A stretch of DNA of 64,000 nt from Imbricaverruca yamaguchii. Its lineage: Eukaryota; Arthropoda; Thecostraca; Neoverrucidae. Shown piece by piece: positions 36,869-47,280 of the stretch. The translations under genes were made by a program, and so were the position numbers. The DNA is taken from positions 5,009,501-5,073,500 of the forward strand of contig JAOTOL010001661.1 in the NCBI GenBank assembly GCA_034440575.1, given 5' to 3'. Under the pieces are notes generated by a model. It ran no database searches and had not been told where the DNA came from. It saw nothing but the letters and a program-made list of their open reading frames with translations. Position 1 is the first letter of the stretch. Every line of letters starts with the position of its first letter.

Positions 36869-37062
36869 GCGCTTCAGGACAGTCGCTCTGCTAGCGTTCT
36901 GTGACCCACAGCGCTGCAGAACAGTCGCGCTGCTGGTGTTCTGTGAGCTGCAGCACTGCAGAACAGTCGCTCTGTTGGCGTTTTGTGAGTTGTAGCGCTG
37001 CAGGACAGTCGCGCTGCTGGCGTTCTGCGATCGCGCTGCTGGCGTTCTGTGAGTTGCAGCGG
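36869..37062. repeat. 42-bp minisatellite
   Basis: Four to five copies of a 42-bp unit with GCGCTGCAGAACAGTCGCGC and TGCTGGCGTTCTGTGAGTTG. One copy near 37,020-37,035 is shortened. The unit is a multiple of three, which explains open frames on both strands. Confidence 0.9.
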
Positions 37063-37291
37063 CACCGGCAGCCACGCACCGGCCTCCGCGCTGTTTGTTT
37101 GCCGACTGGCGTGCCGAATCAGCCCCGCCGCCGATACCACCGTCGACTGGCCCGGGTGCTGGCTTTGCTCACGTCCGTGCCCCGCACTCCGCGGAGAACA
37201 CGCCACCACGCGCTCCGGTGCACTTGCCCCGCGACGGTGGCGCCACTGCGGCCGGGGGGTTCGAAGCAGAGGCGTGCTCGTAACTGCGGAG

Positions 37292-37384
37292 GCGGGGTGT
37301 GGTTCGTTACTGTGGGGGCGGGGTGTCGTTCGTTACTGCGTATGCGTGGTGTGGTTCGTTACTGTGGGGGTGGGGTGTGGTCAG
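37292..37384. repeat. 26-bp tandem repeat
   Basis: About 3.6 copies of GCGGGGTGTGGTTCGTTACT plus GTGGGG. Confidence 0.88.
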
Positions 37385-37393
37385 TGCCGGTGT

Positions 37394-37866
37394 CGCCAGG
37401 TGGGCGTGTGTTGAGTCACGTGGTCGCCAGGTGGGCGGGTGGTGAGTCACATGGTCGCCAGGTGGGCGTGTGTTGAGTCACGTGGTCGCCAGGTGGGCGG
37501 GTTGTGAGGCTCGTGGTCGCCAGGTGGGCGGGTTGTGAGTCACGTGGTCGCCAGGTGGGCGGGTGGTGAGTCACGTGGTCCAAGGTGGGTGTGTGTTGAG
37601 TCACGTGGTCGCCAGGTGGGCGGGTGCTGAGTCACGTGGTCCCAGGTGGGCGGGTAGTGAGTCACGTGGTCGCCAGGTGGGCGGGTGGTGAGTCACGTGG
37701 TCACCAGGTGGGCGGGTGGTGAGTCACGTGGTCACCAGGTGGGCGGGTGGTGAGTCACGTGGTCGCCAGGTGGGCGGGTGGTGAGTCACGTGGTCCCAGG
37801 TGGGCGGGTAGTGAGTCACGTGGTCGCCAGGTGGGCGGGTGGTGAATCACGTGGTCACCAGGTGGG
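37394..37866. repeat. 31-bp minisatellite carrying CACGTG
   Basis: About 15 copies of a 30-31-bp unit, CGCCAGGTGGGCGGGTGGTG followed by AGTCACGTGGT. Nearly every unit keeps the palindrome CACGTG (E-box core). Variants with GTGTGTT or CCCAGG alternate in places. Confidence 0.95.
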
Positions 37867-39679
37867 CAGGCGAGGACGAGACAGGGGACGGAATCAAGCA
37901 CCGTCCGACACCGACACGGACGTCGACTCGGCCGTATAAGCAATGCGCACCCCGCCAAATGGCCGCAGATACAATCGAGGGTGGGAGGTGACGCTGGCCG
38001 CCTGCATCACCACTGGCTGACTGAGGCCCCTCCGTCGGGGCTCCACATTCCATCACCGAGTCGGCACCAGGCTGACCCTGAAGAGCCCGACGCGCCCGAC
38101 ACCAGACCAGTCGGTCGTTGGGTACGTGCAAGGCCACCACGTCACGTGACACAGCCGAATTGGCGCGGCTCGCCAGTGCGACATTGGTCGGCGGGGAGCA
38201 CGGTTCCCAGTCTCGCCCACGAGTGGTCACCATCGGTCGTCGATGGTTACCGATGGTCGTCGATGGCCACAAATGGTCGCAGAAAGACGCAAATGGTCAC
38301 AAATAGTCGGAAGTGGTCGCCAATAGCCACCTGTGGTCTTATGAATATTTGTTTAGCTTTTCGGCTGTTTATCATCTCCAACCTCGGTCATATCCAACAT
38401 CAGTCGTGGGTGACCACATCGGAAAGGCAGGTCCGGTCCCACCTGAGGGCGACGGGCTAACATTAGCCTACCGAGGAGGGCAATTATCCAGACTTTCCGT
38501 CCGAGAGTGAGTAGCGCGTTCAGAATCACAAAATGTATCCAATGGTCCGCTGATTGGGAAACTTTTCGTCCGGCAATGACGCTCCAGTGCAGGCGAAGGT
38601 GGAGATTTTCCGGACCGTCGGGCGTCAGCAACTTCAGCTACGCCGTCCGCCGCGCCGGGAAGTTCATGCTGTCCGTGCATCCGTGTAGCTAAGATATGGG
38701 CGCCAAAGAACTAAGTTAAATGGTTGGCGCGCTGCAAAGCACCAATCAATCACCAAGTGAAGCTAAGGGAGAGCTGCAACCTGCGCACCGGAGTACAGCT
38801 TATGTTCATGGAAAAATATAGACATCTCATTTGATCTCAGTACATGAATGGTTCTCTGGTCGTGTCAGGTCAATTCTCCGCAGGTCGCGCCCAGCGTAAT
38901 ATGCCGCAATATTCGCTGAAACTCGCAGTCATACAAATAATTGTTTCGATTTCTAAAGAATGACGTCGCTGAAATTGGACACAGGCCACAAAATCCATAT
39001 TGGTTAAACTGACGTCACCGAATGTATGTTTGTCGGGAAAAGCCATCCGAAGACAATCGAAGCCAATGATATTGATATAACTGGTCAAGATCACCGGAGT
39101 GGGGAGGGGGAGTGGAATGGGAACTTCTTAGAAGATCAATGTCCATCACCGAAACAAGTAAACTGCATAGAACAGCTCAGTATCCATATCCAGTCAAATG
39201 TGCAAATTGAAGTATAGTGTGAGCCAAATACGCCCGGTGTGCATCCAGAAATTATGTCATGGACGACCTGTATAGCCTGACCGTCTTTAACGGAACGATC
39301 TACCACGAACACACCCTAAGTTATGCTGAGCGACCCATACTACCGATCGCAGTTTTCCACCGACCGTTATAAAACTACCGGGGGAGTCTCACCCACATAC
39401 TTGAATGGCAGCGTCTAACCTTAGTCTCTGGCGACACAAGACACTTGCTATCAAAACGGTCCGAGCGCCCTATTTCTGCGGAAATTGAACCTGTCCGTGG
39501 TCAACTATTCCGCCACACCCAGGTTCACCACCTACTGCCTATTTGCTATTTGGACTGATTGTTGTTGTTGGACTGATCGGTCCAGTTTAGGTCTAGATAG
39601 TTTTTTTGGATGACATCGTCGTTGCAGGGACCTGGTCTGCTGCCTTCAGGAACTCGGTCTGGATGCCTTGGAGTCTGAG
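37867..39679. other. anonymous sequence
   Basis: A degenerate GGTCGTCGATGG/GGTCACAAATGG-type repeat lies at about 38,225-38,335. No gene recognised. Confidence 0.35.
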
Positions 39680-39965
39680 GGGCACCTTTCAGGGACTTGG
39701 TCGGGCCACCTTCAAGGTCTGGGAGGGGCCACCTTCAGGGACTGGGAGGGGTCACCTTCAGGGACTCTGGGGCCACCTTCAGGGACTGGGAGGGGTCACC
39801 TTCAGAGAGTCTGGGGTCACCTTCAGGGACTCTGTGGGCCACCTTTCAGGAACTCGGTCGGGCTGCATTCAGATACTCTTCAAGGTCTCGGAGGGGCCAC
39901 CTTCAGGGACTCCGTGGGCCACCTTCAGGGTCTCGGAGGGATCACCTTCAGGGACTCGGTCGGCG
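39680..39965. repeat. 21-27-bp CACCTTCAGGGACT minisatellite
   Basis: About 12 units of variable length, each containing CACCTTCAGGGACT followed by GGGAGGGG or CTSTGGGG. Confidence 0.88.
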
Positions 39966-40042
39966 CCGTCTTGCCGGGCTGTCACATACCGTGGGCTGTG
40001 CGAACAGCTGACGACTGCGAAAAAGCGGAGTCACGACGGAGA

Positions 40043-40610
40043 CGGACCGAGACCCGACCATAGACGGGGACCCGACCACAAGCACAGACCAGACCACAGG
40101 TGCAGACCAGACCACACGTGCAGACCCGACCACAAGCACAGACCCGACCACAGGTGCAGAACCCGACCACAGGTGCAGAACCCGACCACAGGCACAGATC
40201 CGACCACAAGCACAGACCCGACCACAGGCACAGATCCGACCACAAGCACAGACCCGACCACATGTGCAGAACCCGACCACAGGTGCAGACCCGACCAGGG
40301 GAGGAGACCCGACCATAAGCACAGACCCAACCACAGGCACATACTAGACCACAGGCACAGACCAGACCATAAGCACAGACCAGACCACAGGTCCAGACCC
40401 AACGATAGGCACAGACCCGACCACAGGCACAGACCGGACCACAGGCACATACCCGACCACAGGCACATACTAAACCACAGGCACAGACCAGACCACAGGT
40501 GCATACCCAACCAAAGGCACATACCCGACTACAGGCACAGACCAGGCCACGGGCACAGACCAGACCACAGGCACAGACCAGACCACAGGTGCAGACCCGA
40601 CCACAGACGT
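40043..40610. repeat. 17-bp minisatellite
   Basis: About 33 copies of a 17-bp unit, CCGACCACAGGCACAGA, with GTG/CAC and AAG variants. A 418-codon plus frame (39,606-40,862) crosses both this and the previous array. It exists because the units lack stops in any frame, and 17 is not a multiple of three. Confidence 0.95.
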
Positions 40611-41519
40611 AGACCACCTCGGCCACCTAGCAACTGGTCCGACAGGGCGGTGTCGTCGCCACCTGACGGTACGGAAAAACCTCGGCTCGAACGCAGCGTG
40701 TCGTCGCAGTGCTGCGTACGGTCGGATGGTGGACAACTGAACGAACGTCCGTTCATAGGTGCATTGCCATGTCCAAGTCCATACGAAGAAATCGGCCCAA
40801 CTCTTCCTCTGTTGATTCATATCGCCTCACGAGCCACAGCAATAGAAATTGGTGTGCCCTGATGCGCATCCTAATGTGTAATGTAATAGTGTTTTCAAGC
40901 ACTGTTTCCAACGACTCCAAACGTGGTCACACTTAGGCGTCATCTGACCCTTGACCTATGGACCTGAATGCAATAAATTGCACATCATTGGCATCACGAG
41001 GTATCGGCGGAAAGCAATGTTCCACACCAGAAGCTCATATATGTTACCGCTTCGTCACCCGCAGCGGATTATGGCATACTATCTCCTGTTTTGGAAGTGA
41101 ACTTCTAACCTTGGCAGTCAACCATTAATACCGAATATAGAAATCGGGTTCAAATCGCAACATCCCGTCACGTACAACATACAGGTGTTCGCTTCAAGTC
41201 GCTAGCTGTTTTCACCTGGTCACGCACAACATACAGGTGCTTGCTTCAAGTCACTAGCACTTTCCGTGCGCAAACGCTGGGAGCGGAGGACAACAAAATT
41301 ATCCCCTACACTGATGAGAATGGCGAAATGACATGCACAGGAGAGTGTTGAGACAACACCCATTTCCGTAAGACATCCTCACCGAGCGTTCGTTTCTTAA
41401 TTACCCGGGACAGGTGTTTCCGACAGCGCCAGGACGGGTGGCCAGCATGACATAGCCTCCATGCTGTACTAACGCGCTGTCATGGCACAGCTTTGCTGAC
41501 GTTGACAAATGCCACGCTG
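40611..41519. other. anonymous sequence with a 52-bp duplication
   Basis: Two copies of a ~50-bp segment starting GTCACGYACAACATACAGGT occur at 41,167 and 41,219. Nothing else recognised. Confidence 0.5.
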
Positions 41520-41676
41520 CGGTGTCTCGTCTCGTCTCGTCTCGTCCTGTCTCGTCTCGTCTTTCTCTCTCGTTTCCTCGCGTTTCCTCGCCTTTCCTCG
41601 CGTTTCCTCGCTCCGTTTTCGCCTCGCCTCGCCTCGCCTCGCCTCGCCTCGCCTCGCCTCGCCTCGCCTCGTCCCG
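41520..41676. repeat. pentanucleotide-derived CTCGT / CGCCT array
   Basis: (TCTCG)n at about 41,525-41,562, CGTTTCCTCG decamers at about 41,570-41,610, then about ten GCCTC pentamers to 41,670. The plus strand is pyrimidine-rich throughout. Confidence 0.93.
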
Positions 41677-42238
41677 TCTGTGCGAACCACTGAGCGTGAT
41701 ATGCATGCGGCTGGAGCTCAAATGAGCCGAAAGACGCATTTGTCATCTGCAGCGTGCATCATGTCCACGGGGTCCGAGCGTGCGCAAGCCTGAAATAAAC
41801 CCTGCACACGTTTCTGTATTTACACGGCCGGCTTGTTTACTGGCTCGGACCTCACAAACTGTATAAACCGAGCGCGTCTGCATCTCCCGGCCGGGTGCAA
41901 CATCGCTGTCCATCGATGTCCATACACGTGCCGATGTCCTGTGCAGTTGAGACGAGAAGGGGTTCATGTACGGGTACGGAGCGGCGTGCCCAGCGCATTC
42001 GTGGTCAGTGGCAGATGGAACGCCATTTGCACGGGCGCGGATCCAGCTAAGGGTCATTGATAGATCGGGTTTGAAGCGAAGCATACGGTATCGGTTGTGC
42101 GACATAGGACGGGATGAATAATGATTGTGCGAAACAGGGACTCTGTTGCCAAATTATCGTTCTTGCTAGATTGATAGAGCTCAGCACGTGATTGGCCATG
42201 TGCTATGCTGGTGCGGTCGCTTCGGTGGATACTCCCCA
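41677..42238. other. anonymous sequence
   Basis: Nothing recognised. Confidence 0.35.
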
Positions 42239-42251
42239 ATATATATAAATA

Positions 42252-42302
<51 letters not shown>

Positions 42303-42322
42303 AATAATATATATATATATAT
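42239..42322. repeat. (TA)n / poly-T / (TA)n
   Basis: Two TA tracts flank a run of about 30 Ts, immediately upstream of the LINE that follows. Confidence 0.92.
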
Positions 42323-42359
42323 GTATACATGTGCGTGTGTAGGTATGTGTGTGTGGGGA

Positions 42360-44776
42360 GGGGTAAATTCCAAGCAAAGCGCGCGGATCGGCCCGACTCT
42401 AGTTGTTACGGAGGGGTGGCGATTATCGCAAAGTCAGCGCTAACTATTACCGGTTTGAAAATTTATACGCCTCCAAACTTGAGCTGCAAACTAGAATCAC
42501 TCTGGGCCCAAATCAAAAGGAAAAGCGGGAAGTATTTCATTGTGGTGGAAATCTATCGGCCTCCTCGTAACACTCTACCTGCCTCAAATGATTACTTCGA
42601 TGAGCTCGAAAGACAGGTTCAATTGGCGACACGGAACTTTTCCCGCATTTTCTACCTCGCAGATGATCTAAATTGCAACCTTCTCGACACGGCTAATAGC
42701 CCCAGTAAAACACACCTGCTTGAGTTCATAATCAACTATTCACTTACCCTGACAGTGAAGCGCCCTACATTCGCCACAGGCACTTTATTGGATGTCATCA
42801 TAACGAGTTCGGCCATCTCTGTCGGCAGAACCAGAGTGAGTTTCTGTCACTACAGCCACCCACAAATTTATCTTATGTTGGATTAAAGTAAACAGGCCTG
42901 CCTCAGTTAACACCGTGATAAAGTCACGTTCTTGGACGAGTGGGTACCCCAGAATTGATCCTTGACCTTAGTGAGATCGACTGGGTCCAGGTCACTGGTC
43001 GCATCTCAGTTACTGACAAATGGGACACCCTACTGAGATTGCCGACACCTATTCTCGACGAGCACCTGTCACTCAGAAACATCAAAATTCGGAACCCAAC
43101 AGCACCACATGCTAGCGAAGCTACCGAACAGCTCATGCATCGGCGAAATGTAGCCTTGCACTTGCAAGATAGAAGCATATGCAAAGTACTTAACCGACAA
43201 GTTCAATCAGCTATTAGAGCTGACTGTAGGGAAGAGATTAGCAGAAAGATGGCTCAGAAAGGCCCATCAGCTGCGTGGCGTGCTATCAAGCCCATTATCG
43301 ATACCAAAACAGGTTCTCATAGAGTTCAACCTCAGGTCCTACCTGAGCAGCTAAATAAATATTTTGTTAGTGTTGACCCAAAAGTATCAGAAAATGTCAA
43401 ACGTCAGGCAATCACGTCTGAACACACACCTCCAGTTGACGTGTATCGTGCGTCTCTACTAGCTCCTATACAGTATCACCCAGATCTCCTGAACAGCTGG
43501 CCAAAATCGTTATAGACATGAGAAGCACAGGTGCTTGCGGACCCGACGGGATCTGCATTAAGGTTATCAAAATTATATTTTTATCGGCGGGCGAAGTGCT
43601 TCTCGACATTATAAACAGATGCCTGACTACAGCTGATATCCCCTCCACTCGCAAACAGTCAATAGTAATTCCCATTCACAAATTGGGAGATCCTTTGGAT
43701 CCCTCTAACTTTTGGCCCATCCCATTGGCTCCGGTTATCGCCAAGACCACTGAGGGGGTAGTGCAGAAAAAAAAACTGTCACCATTTGAACCCAAACCAC
43801 CTACTGGTCCGAACTCAGCACGGCTTCAGACCACGCAACTCTACGGAAATCACTCTTATCTCAGTCACGGACAAAATACTAGCAGAAATGGACCGTTCAG
43901 AACTAGATCTCCAGGTGCAGACGACCATCTGCACCTGCCAGCCATATACAGAGAGGCTGGCCGCAGGAGATTTCTCTACCCGTCTGTCTTCCACTATAAC
44001 AAACTTCCTACTGAAACAAAAACATCGAGGCTGTCTAACTTCAAGAAACATGCACTAGCTAGATAAGTTTGCGGTGAACGAGACAAAACACGTGTAAAGT
44101 AATATGACCCCGATAGTAGTGTGCGCTGAGAATTGTACTTGGGTTACTTATGGGGATTTGTAGCTGTTGGGTCGAGTGCAATTCTTGACCTGAAGGTTTC
44201 TACCAAAGTACCTCTTCGTAGTAAAGAGCAGATTATATCATATCGTACTGCATATTGTTTATGGGAAGGGTGGCGAAATCAGGTAGAAAGCATGTAACTT
44301 CGAAGTGAAAGGCATTGCCACGTAACGTGTTAAGCCTATACGGTGATGCATCTATTTTTCTTTCACAAATCATTGGAGGGACACAGTGATGAAATACGCA
44401 AACTCTACCTTCTTCATCTGCACAGTTAATGGTGAAATAATTTTGGCTCTCACGAACAACACTAGACAAACAAAAAATGTATGCAGTGGAAGTGTGTACA
44501 CTATGAACTCACCTTTAGGCCATCGCTTTCCTATCACTTCTATAAACTACTCGTTTATAGATCGTGTTGCAAGCACGCTGTGTGTAGTGCAGATATTGAT
44601 ATGTGTATTGTATTATGTTGGTGTACGAATGTTTTTTTGCACATCTGTTCCCACTGTTGACCACAAATCTGTCCTTTCTTTGTAAATATCTGTGGGTTAT
44701 ACCCAGACTGTCCATAATAGTCCCTGCACGTCGAAGTATGTATCATGAAATAAATAAATAAATAAATAAATAAATT
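42360..44776 (+). mobile_element. CR1/L2-like LINE with internal deletion, plus strand
   Basis: In order: AP-endonuclease C-terminal half (about 42,377-42,886), linker (about 42,940-43,515), start of reverse transcriptase (43,518-43,905), the extreme ORF2 C-terminus (about 43,940-44,066), then a 3'UTR of ~0.7 kb. The UTR ends in a GTGGGTTATACCCAGACTGT hairpin (about 44,691-44,710) and an (AAAT)n tail at 44,747-44,776. The element is 5'-truncated inside the endonuclease. The tail marks the orientation and 3' boundary clearly. Confidence 0.87.
42377..44066 (+). pseudogene. LINE ORF2 remnant: endonuclease and partial RT
   Basis: The endonuclease part shows CYGGVAIIAKSALTI, FIVVEIYRPP and LLDVIITSSAIS. 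The catalytic GDFN is altered to ADDLN and the usual terminal SDH is lost (CHYSH). The linker includes LNKYFVSVDPKVSENV, typical of CR1/L2 ORF2. RT begins with GACGPDGICIKVIK, then KQSIVIPIHKLGDPLDPSN and, in another frame, QHGFRPRNSTEITLISVTDK and ILAEMDRSEL. There the sequence jumps within about 30 bp to REAGRRRFLYPSVFHYNKLP, the conserved ORF2 C-terminus, and stops at 44,066. RT motifs A to E (including YxDD) are therefore missing by deletion. Frameshifts lie near 42,886-42,940, 43,515 and 43,770. Dead copy. Confidence 0.87.
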
Positions 44777-44960
44777 TGTGGAATGTCGACCAATACGTTC
44801 ACGTCACAAGGCACTTGCACCTGACGGTCACTTGACGTGACTGCCAATTCGGTCGCATGTCGCAGCTGAGTGGTTCCGTTGAATGCTCGCCGACCATTAA
44901 AGAGTGCCGAATTGGCGGGCTGAAAAGTCCGAAAGTTTCTCCAAATGTCACGCAGCTGGG

Positions 44961-45078
44961 GCAATCGAGCCGCCTGTCGGATATCAGATCAGATGGCAAT
45001 CGAGCCGCCTGTCAGATGTCAGGTCAGATGGCAATCGAGCCGCCTGTCAGATGTCAGGTCAGATGGCAATCGAGCCAT
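44961..45078. repeat. 35-bp tandem repeat
   Basis: Exact starts at 44,961, 44,996, 45,031 and 45,066; unit GCAATCGAGCCGCCTGTCAG plus ATGTCAGGTCAGATG. Confidence 0.95.
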
Positions 45079-46154
45079 CACAGGCGCTGGCCGCGGCGTG
45101 GGTCGCATCACGCCGACAGCGCGGTAATCTGCACCTGGCCACGTCACAGAAAAGGGTTCGTGTTTGGCTTGGCGACCGGTGCACAGTGCTGGTGCGTGAC
45201 GTCAAATCGGCGCTCGGCGGCAGTATCACACTCATTAATGAACAGCCAAGCAATGCGGTGCAATCGATGTCTTTACCATCGAACTCTGGCACGGCTTGGT
45301 CAGACAGCTGAACAAGGAGGGAGGGAGGGAGGGAGGGAGGGAGGCAGGGAGAGGGGGGAGAGAAATGGGAAGGTATCACGTGGCCCACAGCCAGGAGCGA
45401 ACGTACACCGTGAGCATCATAATCGGGTATTCACATCAGGCCACCACCTGCAACTAAACCGCCGTCAGCGCGTTCGGACGCAGCGTACAGTCTAATATCG
45501 CACCGCTCGGATCATCAGGTGCAGGTACATGCCGGGTCCAGGTGCAGGTACATACCGTCTTTACGCATCTCCACTGCAACTGGCGTGTGGACCCAGACGC
45601 ACTCAATCTCACCACTATCTCCACGTGATATTTCGCCAAGCACACCATTCATCGCCCACGAGCTGCTGAGAACCATGCCAAGGTCATCACAGGGGTAATC
45701 AATCGGCCACCGGAAAATTTCCTGTTGGCGTCCGCCGAGCGTCCAGGGTGAGACAAAGTTTGAGATCCTCTGACCTCGGCGGACCCAGCGACCGGTGAGT
45801 TATTTTTGTAGGCGTCGACGTCAGACGATGCGGCCAACCACGCAATCATTGGCTGGCCCAGTAAGGCCACAACAGGTGGTGGCGTGGGCACGTGGCAGAA
45901 GGAGGTGGGAACGTGATCCCAATTTCTACAGCGGCCTAAACTTTAGCTATGACGTAGTACAAGTAGCACGCACTCTGATAAATTGTTATAAAGCCAATCT
46001 GGACAGCGCATTGAATGGATTGAACACACAGGCGTATGTGTTTGTTATAATTGGGCTTTGGGTAAAGGCAGGATGTGTCAGAAATAATAAAGGAGATCCA
46101 ACGAAATGTCTCCAACGTACAGCTGATATCGCCTATTGGCACAGTAGAACAAAA
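45079..46154. other. anonymous sequence
   Basis: Contains a (GGGA)n patch at about 45,317-45,345 and a 21-bp CAGGTGCAGGTACAT-type doublet at about 45,518-45,560. No gene recognised. Confidence 0.4.
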
Positions 46155-46360
46155 TAGTGGCAAGACATGCTGTATTACCTGCAGCACGTGCATGACAACT
46201 TCTCATATCGAGAGACACTAAAACCTGATGACAAATCATGTCACATTGCCTGCATCACGAGCATGATAACATCTCATATCGAGAGACACTAAAACCTAAT
46301 GGTGACAAGGCATGCCATATTACCTGGATCACGTGTATGATAACATCTCATCTGCAGTAT
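46155..46360. repeat. ~71-bp tandem repeat
   Basis: About 2.8 copies. The motif CGAGAGACACTAAAACCT occurs at 46,209 and 46,280, and GACAAGRCATGC-like starts lie near 46,158, 46,229 and 46,301. Confidence 0.85.
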
Positions 46361-46652
46361 AAATACATAGATATTTACTCTCTGCATGTCATTGAAAGCA
46401 AGTACGAAATAGGGCGACCTGAGTACGTGTATTTTGTAGTACTATGATTGAAACATAAACTTATAAGCAAATAAACTCCAAAGGTACTGACATTTTCAGC
46501 GTACTGGTAGCGGTAGACACTGGCGATACCGGGAATCAATTGCCTCTCCCACAACTCTTCAACGTATGTGCCTTGAAATGGAAATAATATTTTCATTAAG
46601 TTGTAGAATGACTTGAAAGATACTTTGTTCATTTATACTGAAAGGACGTTTG

Positions 46653-46872
<220 letters not shown>

Positions 46873-47013
46873 TTCATTTATTCAAGCGTTTGCATGCTCA
46901 CATGTTTTCCCAGGTCAAGCGATTTTCTCTTTCCTTCTGAATCGAGCTCTGGAGGTGGTTGGTCGCAATTGCATGAGGTGGATGGATGTGAATGGTGCCG
47001 ACAAATGGGCTGA

Positions 47014-47280
47014 TGAAGTCGACACAAGAGTGGATTGTGTGTGGTGTCGACGCATGATTGGACGGATGTGGATGATGCCGACGCTGGGTATGATGTCGAC
47101 ACATGAGTGGATGGTATCGACACATGCGTGGATGGTGTGGGTGCTGTCCACACATGGGTGTATGATGTCGACACATGTGTGGATAGTGTCGACACATGAG
47201 TTGATAGTGTGGATACAGCAGTAGTGCTGACACGTGCGTGGATAGTGTCGACGCAATAGTGAACGGTGTCGACACGTGCC
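47014..47280. repeat. 21-bp minisatellite carrying GTCGACACATG
   Basis: About 12 units of GTCGACACATGAGTGGATGG plus T, several shortened or altered. The unit is a multiple of three, so frames stay open on both strands. Confidence 0.9.

Noticed and set aside
39606..40862. 418-codon plus-strand frame rich in His, Arg, Asp and Pro
   Set aside because: It spans two minisatellites (21-27 bp and 17 bp) whose periods are not codon multiples, and all frames are open. No domain or start context supports it.
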